Assembly: GCF_035975855.1 (NCBI RefSeq)
Contig: NZ_CP109055.1
Location: forward strand, 930,001-994,000
Reading direction: 5' to 3'
DNA length: 64,000 nucleotides
DNA from: Streptomyces sp. NBC_01304
GTDB lineage: Bacteria > Actinomycetota > Actinomycetes > Streptomycetales > Streptomycetaceae
Positions 56,449 through 64,000 of the stretch are shown piece by piece. Both the position numbers and the translations under genes were made by a program. The notes beneath the pieces were generated by a model. That model was given only the letters and a program-made list of their open reading frames with translations. It made no database searches and was not told the DNA's origin. Positions within the stretch are counted from its first letter, which is position 1; each line of letters starts with the position of its first letter.

Positions 56449-57344
56449 AGCGCCGCGACCTCCTCGGCGGTCGGATACGACGCCTGCGCGCCCTCCTTCG
56501 TGACGGCGGCGGCACCGACCCGGGCCGCGTACGCCGCGGCGTCGGCGAGCGGGTCACCGGCTCCGAGCCGCCAGGCGAGGGCCGCCGTGAACGCGTCGCC
56601 GGCGCCCGTGGTGTCCACGGCGTCGACCTTCACGGACGGCACCCGCGCCGAGCCTGCCGCGTCCGCGACGAGCGCGCCTTGGGAGCCCAGCGTGATGACG
56701 ACCGAGCGCGGGCCGAGCGCGCGCAGGGCCTGTGCCCAGTCCTCGGGCTCGCCGCCGAAATCCGCACCGAGGATGGCCTTGGCCTCGTGCTCATTGACGA
56801 TCAGCGGGTCGCAGGCCGCGAGAACCTCGTCCGGCAACGGGGCGGGCGGCGACGGATTGAGCACCAGGCGCGCTCCCGGGGCAAGTACCCGCGCGACCTC
56901 CGCGACCGTCTCCAGCGGGATCTCCAACAGCGTGGACACCACCTGGGCCCGCGCGAAGAGCGGGGCCGCAGCCCGCACATCGGCCGGCGTCAGCCGACCG
57001 TTGGCCCCCGGGGACACCACGATGCTGTTGTCCCCGGACGGATCCACGGTGATCAGCGCGACCCCGGTGGGCGCCCCGCCGACCAGGACCGCCGAGGTGT
57101 CGACACCCGCCGATTCCAGGGACTGCCGGAGCAGCGCCCCGTGTCCGTCGTCGCCGACCCGCGCCAGCAGCGCCGTGCGGGCCCCGAGCCGGGCGGCGGC
57201 GACCGCCTGGTTGGCGCCCTTGCCGCCGGGGTGGACCACCAGGTCGGAGCCGAGCACGGTCTCCCCGGCGGCGGGGCGCCGCTCGACGCCCACCACCAGA
57301 TCGGCGTTGGCCGAACCGACGACCAACAGCTCGTAGTCGTACAT
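56445..57344 (-). CDS. rbsK: Ribokinase
   Basis: A 299-residue PfkB-family kinase that phosphorylates ribose to ribose 5-phosphate. VVGSANADLVV, the HPGGKGANQAVAAARLG motif, VNEHEAKAIL and the C-terminal catalytic VDTTGAGDAFTAALA (anion hole and base Asp) are complete. Start ATG 57344 has AAGAGG nine bases upstream; an ATG seven codons earlier is less well placed. The stop overlaps rbsD, and 64 bases separate it from the transporter gene. Confidence 0.94.
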   Translation of the reverse strand: MYDYELLVVGSANADLVVGVERRPAAGETVLGSDLVVHPGGKGANQAVAAARLGARTALLARVGDDGHGALLRQSLESAGVDTSAVLVGGAPTGVALITVDPSGDNSIVVSPGANGRLTPADVRAAAPLFARAQVVSTLLEIPLETVAEVARVLAPGARLVLNPSPPAPLPDEVLAACDPLIVNEHEAKAILGADFGGEPEDWAQALRALGPRSVVITLGSQGALVADAAGSARVPSVKVDAVDTTGAGDAFTAALAWRLGAGDPLADAAAYAARVGAAAVTKEGAQASYPTAEEVAAL

Positions 57345-57408
57345 CCTGTCGTGCCTCTTTCGCATGTCGTACGTCGCTCGGGGCGGGGTCAGCCGATGAG
57401 GGCGCCGC

Positions 57409-59364
57409 TCACTGGAAGTCGGCCACGTTCTTGGCCGTCACGACCTTCACCGGCACCTTCACGACTGCCGCGATCTTCTTGTCCTGTGCCGCCTTGATCG
57501 CGTTCTGCACGGCCATCCTGCCGAGTTCGCGCGGCTGCTGCGCCACCGACGCGTACAGCGTGCCCGCCTCGACCGCCTTGAGTCCGTCCGGCGTGCCGTC
57601 GAAGCCGACGACCGCGACCTGCTTGCCGGCCTTGGCGCCCAGCGCCTTGACCGCGCCGAGCGCCATCTCGTCGTTCTCGGCGAAGACGCCGTCGACGTCG
57701 GCGTGCGACTGGAGCAGGTTCGTCATGACGTCCAGGCCCTTGGTGCGGTCGAAGTCCGCGGGCTGCTTGGCGACCACCTCGATGCCCGGATACTCCTTGA
57801 TGCCCTCGGCGAAGCCCTGGCCGCGCTCGCGGCTGGCGGAGGTGCCGGCCTGCCCCTGCAGGATCACGATCTTGCCCTTGCCGCCCAGCTTGTCGGCGAG
57901 GGTCTTCGCGGCCTGCCGGCCGCCCGCGACGTTGTCGGAGGCGACGAGGGTGGCCGTCTCGGCCTTGTTGACACCGCGGTCGGCGGCGACGACCGGGATG
58001 CCCGCCTTGTTGGCGCCGCGCACGGAGGGGCCCACCGCGTCGGAGTCGACCGGGTTGACGATGACGGCGCTCATGGAGCCGCTGGTGAAGTTCTGCAGCT
58101 GGTTGGCTTGTTGGGAGGCGTCGTTCTGCGCGTCGGTGACGGTCAGGTCGATGCCCTGCTTCTTGGCCTCGGCCTGGGCGCCGGCCCGCATCTCGGTGAA
58201 GAACGGGTTGTTGAGCGTGGAGACGGCCATGCCCAGCTTGAGGTCCTTGCCGCCGGACGAGGAGGTGCTGTTCCACAGGGCGAGTCCGCCGACCATCGCC
58301 GCGGCGACCACGGCGGCGATCACGTACTGCAGTGCCTGTTTGCCACGCGGACCACCGGACGAAGCACCCGCGGCGACCGGCGTGGCACCGGCCTTGCGGC
58401 GCACCGTGTCGAGCAGCACCGCCAGGGCGATCACGACACCGATGACGACCTGCTGCCAGAAGGCGGACACGGAAAGGAGGTTGAGGCCGTTGCGGAGCAC
58501 GGCGAGGATCAGCGCACCGATCAGCGTGCCCGACGCCTTGCCCACACCACCGGCCAGCGAGGCACCGCCGATGACGACGGCGGCGATGGCGTCCAGCTCG
58601 TAGCCCTGTGCGGCCTGCGGCTGCGCGGAGGTGAGCCGGGAGGCGAGCACGATGCCCGCGACGGCCGCGAACAGACCCGACAGGCCGTAGATGACGAGCT
58701 TCTGCCGCTTCACGCGCAGCCCGGAAAGGCGGGCCGCCTCCTCGTTGCCGCCGATCGCGTACATGGAACGCCCGATGAACGTACGCCCGAGAACGACCGC
58801 CGTGATGAGCCCCATCACGACCATGACGATGACCGGCACCGGCAGCCAGCCGCCCAGGGTGTCCCCCAGCTTCGAGACCGACTCGGGGAACGCGATCGGG
58901 CTGCCCTGCGAGATGACGAGGGAGAGACCGCGGCCGATCGACAGCATCGCCAAGGTGGCGATGAACGGCGGGAGTTTGCCGTACGAGATCAGCGCGCCGT
59001 TGACGAACCCGCAGGCCAGACCGGTGGCGACGGCGAGGAGCACGGCTATCGCGACCGGCACTCCCTCGTTGGTGGCCGCCCATGCGAGGACGGTCGCCGA
59101 CAGGGCCGCCACCGAGCCGACGGACAGGTCGATGCCCGCCGAGACGATGACGAAGGTGACGCCGAACGCGAGGATCGCGGTGACGGCGGCCTGTACGCCG
59201 ACGTTCAGCAGGTTCTGGGTGGTCAGGAAGTCGCCGGAGAGCAGCGACATCGCCACGACGAGGGCGACGAGCGCGGTGAGTGCGCCGTTGTCGAGGAGCA
59301 GCCGCAGCAGGCCCCCGCCCTTGGTGGTCGTGCTCTTGCCGATCGGTTGCGCGTCAGTGGTCAC
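57409..59364 (-). CDS. Fused ribose ABC permease and substrate-binding protein (RbsC-RbsB)
   Basis: A 651-residue fusion. Residues ~15-325 are an RbsC-type permease (about ten helices, with GVTFVIVSAGIDLSVGSVAA and AIAAVVIGGASLAGGVGKAS). After a linker, an extra membrane helix (LQYVIAAVVAAAMVGGLALW, about residue 345-365) exports the rest. The C-terminal part is an RbsB-like periplasmic binding domain (MAVSTLNNPFFTEMRAGAQA, VVAADRGVNKAETATLVASD, AENDEMALGAVKALG). Normally these are two proteins. Start GTG 59364 has GGAGG six bases upstream and overlaps the rbsA stop by 11 bases. One polypeptide thus tethers the receptor to its channel. Confidence 0.92.
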   Translation of the reverse strand: MTTDAQPIGKSTTTKGGGLLRLLLDNGALTALVALVVAMSLLSGDFLTTQNLLNVGVQAAVTAILAFGVTFVIVSAGIDLSVGSVAALSATVLAWAATNEGVPVAIAVLLAVATGLACGFVNGALISYGKLPPFIATLAMLSIGRGLSLVISQGSPIAFPESVSKLGDTLGGWLPVPVIVMVVMGLITAVVLGRTFIGRSMYAIGGNEEAARLSGLRVKRQKLVIYGLSGLFAAVAGIVLASRLTSAQPQAAQGYELDAIAAVVIGGASLAGGVGKASGTLIGALILAVLRNGLNLLSVSAFWQQVVIGVVIALAVLLDTVRRKAGATPVAAGASSGGPRGKQALQYVIAAVVAAAMVGGLALWNSTSSSGGKDLKLGMAVSTLNNPFFTEMRAGAQAEAKKQGIDLTVTDAQNDASQQANQLQNFTSGSMSAVIVNPVDSDAVGPSVRGANKAGIPVVAADRGVNKAETATLVASDNVAGGRQAAKTLADKLGGKGKIVILQGQAGTSASRERGQGFAEGIKEYPGIEVVAKQPADFDRTKGLDVMTNLLQSHADVDGVFAENDEMALGAVKALGAKAGKQVAVVGFDGTPDGLKAVEAGTLYASVAQQPRELGRMAVQNAIKAAQDKKIAAVVKVPVKVVTAKNVADFQ

Positions 59365-60883
59365 GGGAGCCCTCCTCCTCATGTGTGGTGTTGGTGACCG
59401 CGAGGGCCATCACGGAGTCCTGGGTGGCTTCGTCGGCGGCGAGTTCACCGGCGATCCGGCCCTGCGCCATGACGAGGACCCGGTCGCTCATGCCGAGCAC
59501 TTCGGGCAGATCGCTGGAGATCATGAGCACGGCGTGCCCGGCCGCGGTGAGCTCGTTGACGAGCTGGTAGATCTCGACCTTCGCGCCGACGTCGATGCCG
59601 CGGGTCGGCTCGTCGAGGATGAGCACCTTGATGTCGGCGAGCAGCCACTTGCCGATGACGACCTTCTGCTGGTTGCCGCCGGAGAGCGTGCGCACGTGCT
59701 GGCCAAGTCCCGCCATGCGTACGCCCAGTTGCTCGGCGATCCCGGCGGCGGCGGTGTGCTGCCCCTTGCGGTCGACGAACCCGGCGCGGGTCGCGGTCCG
59801 CATCGTGACCAGGCCCAGGTTCTCCTCCACCGACTGGTCGAGGACGAGGCCCTGGCCCTTGCGGTCCTCGGGCACCAGGCCGACGCCCGCGGCCATGGCG
59901 GCGTTCACGTCGTGGCGCGGCAGCCGGGCCCCGGCGACCTCCACGCTGCCGGCGTCGTAGGGATCGGCGCCGAAGACCGCGCGTACGACCTCGGTACGTC
60001 CCGCGCCCACGAGGCCCGCGATGCCCACGACCTCGCCGGAGCGGACCTCAAAGCTCACGTCGTGGAAGACGCCGTCCCGGGTCAGCCCCTCGACCTTCAG
60101 CAACGCGCCGCCCGTGTCGGGGCGTTCGCGCGGGTACTGCTGCTCGATGCTGCGCCCCACCATGAGGCGTACGAGCTCGTCCTCGGGCGTCGATGCCGGG
60201 ACCTGTCCGACACTGCGGCCGTCGCGGATGACGGTCACCCGGTCGCCGAGTGCCGCGATCTCCTCCAGGTGGTGGGTGATGAAGACGATCCCGACGCCGT
60301 CCGCGCGCAGCGAGCGCACGATGGCGAAGAGCTTGTCGACCTCCTCTGAGGTGAGGACGGCCGTCGGCTCGTCCATGATCAGCACGCGGGCGCGCAGGCT
60401 CAGCGCCTTGGCGATCTCGACCATCTGCAGCCGGGCGATGCCGAGTTCGCGCACGAGCGCGCGGGGCGACACCGCGACGCCCACCCGCGCAAGCAGCTCC
60501 TCGGCGTCCACCTCCATCTTCTTGCGGTCGATCATCCCGAAGCGGCGCGGCTGGCGGCCCAGGAAGATGTTCTCGGCGACCGTCAGATCGGGGACCAGGT
60601 TGAACTCCTGGTAGATCGTGGCGATCCCGAGCCGCTCGGCGTCCTGCGCACCATGGATGCGGACCTGCTCGCCGTCGACGGTGATGCGGCCCTCGTCGGG
60701 CGTGTAGGCGCCGGAGAGCATCTTGATCAGCGTGCTCTTGCCGGCCCCGTTCTCACCGAGCAGGACGTGCACCTCGCCGCGGCGCAGGTCGAAGTCGACA
60801 CTGTCGAGCGCGACCACGCCCGGGAAGGTCTTGCGTATCCCTTCGATACGCAGCAATTCGTCCGGTTCGCTCTGCCGTTTCAT
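59354..60883 (-). CDS. rbsA: Ribose ABC transporter ATP-binding protein
   Basis: A 509-residue double ATPase. Domain 1 (1-245) has Walker A GENGAGKST, signature-region LGIARLQMVEIAKAL and Walker B RVLIMDEPTAVLT. Domain 2 has a degenerate Walker A (AGLVGAGRTE), a good signature (LSGGNQQKVVIGKWLLADIK) and VLILDEPTRGIDVGAK, as usual for sugar ABC ATPases of this type. It powers ribose import through the RbsC-RbsB fusion. The ATG overlaps the LacI regulator stop (ATGA). Confidence 0.95.
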   Translation of the reverse strand: MKRQSEPDELLRIEGIRKTFPGVVALDSVDFDLRRGEVHVLLGENGAGKSTLIKMLSGAYTPDEGRITVDGEQVRIHGAQDAERLGIATIYQEFNLVPDLTVAENIFLGRQPRRFGMIDRKKMEVDAEELLARVGVAVSPRALVRELGIARLQMVEIAKALSLRARVLIMDEPTAVLTSEEVDKLFAIVRSLRADGVGIVFITHHLEEIAALGDRVTVIRDGRSVGQVPASTPEDELVRLMVGRSIEQQYPRERPDTGGALLKVEGLTRDGVFHDVSFEVRSGEVVGIAGLVGAGRTEVVRAVFGADPYDAGSVEVAGARLPRHDVNAAMAAGVGLVPEDRKGQGLVLDQSVEENLGLVTMRTATRAGFVDRKGQHTAAAGIAEQLGVRMAGLGQHVRTLSGGNQQKVVIGKWLLADIKVLILDEPTRGIDVGAKVEIYQLVNELTAAGHAVLMISSDLPEVLGMSDRVLVMAQGRIAGELAADEATQDSVMALAVTNTTHEEEGSRDH

Positions 60884-61908
60884 CGGGTGCTCCTCTCCGT
60901 CGAGGCGGGCGGTTGTGGGGGCTCGCCGCAGGAACGGCGTACGACGAGGTGGGCGGGCAGGGTCACCGACTGCGGCTCTCTGCCCTCGATGCGGTCGACG
61001 AGGGCGCGTACGGCGGCCCGTCCGAGGTCCTTCGTCGGCTGGGCGATCGCGGTGATCGGCGGATCGGTGTGCACGAACCAGGCGATGTCGTCGAACGCCG
61101 CGAGCGCGATGTCGTCCGGCACCCGCAGCCCACGCGCGCGGATCGCGTCCAGGGCGCCCAGGGCCATCAAGTTGTCGGCGGCGAACACCACTTGGGGCGG
61201 CTCGGGCAGGTCGAGGAAGCCGTCGGTGACCCGGCGCCCGCTGTCGGCCTGGAAGTCGCCCTGGCCGATGTAGGCGTCGGGCAGCTCGATCGCGTACGAG
61301 GCGAGCGCCTCCCGGAACGCGGCGACGCGCTCACTGCCGGTCGTGGTGGCGGCGGGACCCGCGATGATCGCGAGCCGGCGGTGCCCGAGCCGGTGCAGAT
61401 GCGCGACGAGGTCCCGTACGGCCGCCCGCCCGTCGGAGCGCACCACGGGCACGTCGACGCCGGGGATCCACCGGTCCACGAACACCATCGGCGTCCCGGC
61501 CCGCACCGCGTCGAGGATCAGCGGGGAGCCGCCGTCGGTGGGCGAGACCAGCAGCCCGTCGATGCGCCGGTCCAGGAGGGTCCGTACGTGGTGGTCCTGG
61601 AGCTCCTGCTGTTCGTCGGCGTTCCCGATGATGACGCTGTAGCCGAGGGCGCGGGCCTCCTCCTCGACGGAGCGGGCCAGTTCGGTGAAGTACGGATTGA
61701 GTACGTCGCTGATGACCAGGCCGAGCGTGCGGGTCTGGTCGGTGCGCAGGGAGCGGGCCACGGCGTTGGGCCGGTAGCCGAGCGACTCCACGGCGGCCAT
61801 GACCCGGGCCCGGGCGTCCGGGCTGACGGACGGATGTCCGTTGAGGGCGCGGGAGACCGTGGCGACGGAGACGCCTGCCGCGGCCGCGACGTCCTTGATG
61901 CTCGCCAT
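60880..61908 (-). CDS. rbsR: LacI-family regulator of the ribose operon
   Basis: A 342-residue LacI repressor: HTH MASIKDVAAAAGVSVATVSR, hinge helix RPNAVARSLRT and a periplasmic-binding-like sensor domain (LGLVISDVLNPYFTELARSV, GLLVSPTDGGSP, VFAADNLMALGALDAIRARG, ALAAFDDIAWF). It is the first gene of the ribose operon and overlaps rbsA, so it should autoregulate the whole operon. Start ATG 61908 has AAGGAGG nine bases upstream. The two TGGAATCGATTACA sites just upstream (61969-62004) are its evident operators. Confidence 0.93.
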   Translation of the reverse strand: MASIKDVAAAAGVSVATVSRALNGHPSVSPDARARVMAAVESLGYRPNAVARSLRTDQTRTLGLVISDVLNPYFTELARSVEEEARALGYSVIIGNADEQQELQDHHVRTLLDRRIDGLLVSPTDGGSPLILDAVRAGTPMVFVDRWIPGVDVPVVRSDGRAAVRDLVAHLHRLGHRRLAIIAGPAATTTGSERVAAFREALASYAIELPDAYIGQGDFQADSGRRVTDGFLDLPEPPQVVFAADNLMALGALDAIRARGLRVPDDIALAAFDDIAWFVHTDPPITAIAQPTKDLGRAAVRALVDRIEGREPQSVTLPAHLVVRRSCGEPPQPPASTERSTR

Positions 61909-61968
61909 CGCGAGCCACCTCCTTGTGGCTGCGGGGCTCATGTGCAAGGTGCTCGGCGCACATGTGCG

Positions 61969-62004
61969 TGGAATCGATTACACGAGGGATTGGAATCGAT
62001 TACA
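61969..62004. promoter_or_regulatory. Tandem LacI-type operators of the ribose operon
   Basis: TGGAATCGATTACA occurs at 61969-61982 and again at 61991-62004, both with the palindromic core AATCGATT. The 22-base period puts both on the same helix face. A weaker copy (11 of 14 bases) lies at 62061-62074, towards the divergent FUSC gene. The placement 60-95 bases ahead of the LacI gene fits repressor control of the ribose operon. Confidence 0.8.
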
Positions 62005-62195
62005 TGGGCGCCTGACAACCCCTTACCTGGACCGATCCGGATGTCGTGACCTGATCGTGATGGAGTCGATCACCGCGGGGCGTGGCAGCCAACGGATCGC
62101 TCGACCCGGGGAAGCGCAGTGAAATGCGCCTAGAGATGGCACTGTTCGGGCCGATTCTTGGAGATTCGCCCGTGTTTGGCACGTATTCTCGCGCC

Positions 62196-64000
62196 ATGGG
62201 CTGGACGAACACGCTGAAGGACACCGCCCGCTCCGGCCTACGAGTGGAGCGCACCAGGCTCGAACCGCTGGTCACGCTGCGCGCGACGGCCGGGCTCGCA
62301 CTGTCGGGGTGTGTCGCCCTGTGGCTGTTCGGCGGGACCGCGGCGGCGGGTGCCGCCTACGGCGCGCTGCTCGGCGGGATCGCGGTGTTCCAGCGCAGCT
62401 GGCGGCCGGACCCGGTGCTCCCGGTGGTCTCCGCGCTGACCCTCGGCGTGACGAGCTTCCTGAGCTATCTCACCGGCGGCCACCTGCCGCTGTTCCTCGC
62501 CGTGGTGGCCCTGTGGACGTTCCTGGGCGGCATGGCCTGGTCGCTGGGTGCCAACGCGGGCAGCCTCGGTACGACCAACGCCGCGGTGATGCTGGTGACC
62601 GTCACGCTGCCGGCCACCGTCACACAGTCGCTGGGGCAGGCCGCGCTGATGACCGCAGGCGGTCTGGTGCAGGCGGCCCTGGTGGTGCTCTTCCCGATCC
62701 GGCGCTGGGGGCGCCACCGCGACGCGCTCGCCGACGCCCTGGCCGCCGAGGCCGACTACGCCCGCCGGCTGCGGGTCGACCCGGCGGCACCGTTCACCCC
62801 GGGCCCGTTCGCCCAGGCCCGCGACGCGGCCTCGCTCAGCGCCCGCCAGGTGCGCCGCCGCCCGGCCGAACTGCACGGCGCCCGGGGCCTGGCCGAGCTG
62901 CTGCGGCCGGTGCTCGGCTCGCTCGCCGACCCGTCGGTCACCGGACCCGAACAGACCTTGGAGCGCGAGCGGGTCGACGAACTGCTCGACGCGGCAGCCG
63001 ACATCCTGGACGCCGCGGCCGAGGCGATCCGCCAGGGCCGCCCCGTCCGACTGCCCCCGCAGGCCCTCGCCGCCATCCGGATTCCCGAGAGCGGGCACGT
63101 CCTCACCGGCACGGCCGAGCACGCGGCCACCCGCCTGCGCGCCCTGCTGCACGACGTCGTCGACACCGCCCGCGGCGACCACACCCAGGGCGGCGGGCCC
63201 CGACCGGCGGACGTCGGCAACGCGCTCGTACGCCCTTCCCTGCTCGACCAGGCCAAGCGCGCCGTCCGCACGGTACGCGGCCAACTGCACCGCGACTCCC
63301 CGGTGTTGCGGCACGCGCTGCGGGCCACGGTCGTCGTCGTGGTGGGCGACCTCATCGGCCGCGCCCTGCCCTTCGGGCACAGCTACTGGGTCCCCCTGGT
63401 CGCCCTCCTGATCATGCGCCCCGGGTTCTCCCAGACCTACAGCCGGGCCTCGGCCCGCCTCGGCGGCACCCTCGTCGGCCTGATCGTCGCGGGCACGATC
63501 GTCCAACTCGCCCACCCCGGGCCCCTCGTGGCCGGAATCATGTCAGTGATCTGTGGCGGACTGATCCTGCTGTTCATGTACACGGGGTACGCGCCCGTGC
63601 AGGCCGCGGCGTCCGGGTACACCGTCTTCACGCTCGGCATGGCCGGCGTGGGCCTCGACCAGTCGGTGCCCGCCCGCCTCGTCCTGACCCTGATCGGCGG
63701 CTGCCTGGCGATGCTGGCGTACGCGATCTACCCGTCCTGGGAGACGCCTCGCCTGCGTACCCGCCTCGCCGACTGGATCAAGGCCGACCTCGCCTACGCG
63801 GCCGCCGTCGTGCGCCACCACGCCGAACCCACCGAGCGCACCGCCCGCCAGACGCGCGAAGCCCTCCTCACCGCCCGTACCGTCCTGCTCGACTGGCGCA
63901 GCGCCGTGGCCCTCGCCGAGCAGGAACCCGTACGCCACCGCGGTATCGCCCACGCCACGGTCGAAGGAGCCGAGCACGCCCTCGCCGAGTTCGCCCGGAT
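62196..64000 (+). CDS. FUSC-family membrane protein (runs off the window)
   Basis: At least 601 residues, with the 3' end outside the window. It has two membrane blocks of about five to six helices each (near residues 30-175 and from about 370). Between them is a soluble helical region of ~200 residues with DELLDAAADILDAAAEAIRQ. The second block starts LRHALRATVVVVVGDLIGRA and includes SYWVPLVALLIMRPGFSQTY and SRASARLGGTLVGLIVAG, the FUSC/aromatic-acid-exporter signature. Family members export aromatic or other organic acids. No ribosome site precedes the ATG; TATTCT six bases upstream suggests a leaderless transcript. It is divergent from the ribose operon. Confidence 0.85.
   Translation, partial: MGWTNTLKDTARSGLRVERTRLEPLVTLRATAGLALSGCVALWLFGGTAAAGAAYGALLGGIAVFQRSWRPDPVLPVVSALTLGVTSFLSYLTGGHLPLFLAVVALWTFLGGMAWSLGANAGSLGTTNAAVMLVTVTLPATVTQSLGQAALMTAGGLVQAALVVLFPIRRWGRHRDALADALAAEADYARRLRVDPAAPFTPGPFAQARDAASLSARQVRRRPAELHGARGLAELLRPVLGSLADPSVTGPEQTLERERVDELLDAAADILDAAAEAIRQGRPVRLPPQALAAIRIPESGHVLTGTAEHAATRLRALLHDVVDTARGDHTQGGGPRPADVGNALVRPSLLDQAKRAVRTVRGQLHRDSPVLRHALRATVVVVVGDLIGRALPFGHSYWVPLVALLIMRPGFSQTYSRASARLGGTLVGLIVAGTIVQLAHPGPLVAGIMSVICGGLILLFMYTGYAPVQAAASGYTVFTLGMAGVGLDQSVPARLVLTLIGGCLAMLAYAIYPSWETPRLRTRLADWIKADLAYAAAVVRHHAEPTERTARQTREALLTARTVLLDWRSAVALAEQEPVRHRGIAHATVEGAEHALAEFAR

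Noticed and set aside
55555..57336. 593-codon plus-strand frame across rbsD/rbsK
   Set aside because: Antisense shadow. The minus strand encodes complete RbsD and RbsK.

Overview
The window is high-G+C actinobacterial DNA. Strong third-codon-position G/C bias, frequent GTG and TTG starts, many ATGA/GTGA stop-start overlaps, Tat- and lipobox-type exported proteins, and families such as ANTAR, DUF1707, PucR and VanRS-like regulators all point to a Streptomyces chromosome. The mixture of ordinary metabolic operons, several gene remnants and one MITE suggests a chromosomal arm or arm-proximal region, which is an inference. I saw no tRNA, rRNA, CRISPR array or complete insertion sequence.

Layout. 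(1) 1-8.5 kb: a gene-poor start, a hydrolase remnant, a cytidine deaminase-like gene, a SnoaL-like protein behind a perfect palindrome, a carboxylesterase, an acyl-CoA ligase with a divergent PucR-type regulator, a secreted alpha/beta hydrolase and a DUF1062 protein. (2) 8.7-11.1 kb: an alkylation-repair cluster (O6-alkylguanine transferase, 2OG-Fe(II) dioxygenase, stand-alone Ada zinc domain) and a DUF1707 protein. (3) 11.2-18.7 kb: a gamma-glutamylcyclotransferase-like protein, a DUF3291 protein with its regulator, then a VanY-like D,D-peptidase/EEP-hydrolase operon divergent from a VanRS-like two-component system, an ester cyclase and an epoxide hydrolase.

(4) 18.9-28.4 kb: the most interesting locus. 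Five tightly packed co-directional genes encode a membrane Ser/Thr kinase with an extracellular beta-propeller, a small membrane protein with a proline-rich tetrapeptide-repeat tail, a PrsW-type intramembrane protease, a 1321-residue secreted RHS protein ending in a variable toxin-like domain, and a probable immunity protein. The last three junctions are ATGA/GTGA overlaps. I infer a signal-gated polymorphic-toxin system in which the kinase senses and PrsW processes or releases.

(5) 28.5-34 kb: a lipase remnant, two Tat-exported amidohydrolases with an FCD-type GntR regulator and two matching operator half-palindromes, and an FG-GAP protein. (6) 34.3-41.7 kb: an aminotransferase, then a probable exopolysaccharide cluster (cellulose-synthase-like GT2, a 37-residue membrane protein, an OafA-like acyltransferase, GH16 and GH26 lipoproteins). 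A MITE-like element sits in the 3' end of the GT2 gene. (7) 41.7-48.2 kb: WYL regulator, HSL-type esterase, GNAT, a pair of 5'-truncated head-to-head pseudogenes (fdhD and a hydrolase), a GH43 protein, an isochorismatase-fold protein and a molybdopterin oxidoreductase. (8) 48.4-53.6 kb: an M12-type metalloprotease with InlB B-repeats and the gluconate locus gntR/gntK/gntP. (9) 54.2-62 kb: two tandem ANTAR regulators and a ribose operon (LacI, RbsA, fused RbsC-RbsB, RbsK, RbsD). (10) A FUSC-family membrane protein runs off the right edge.
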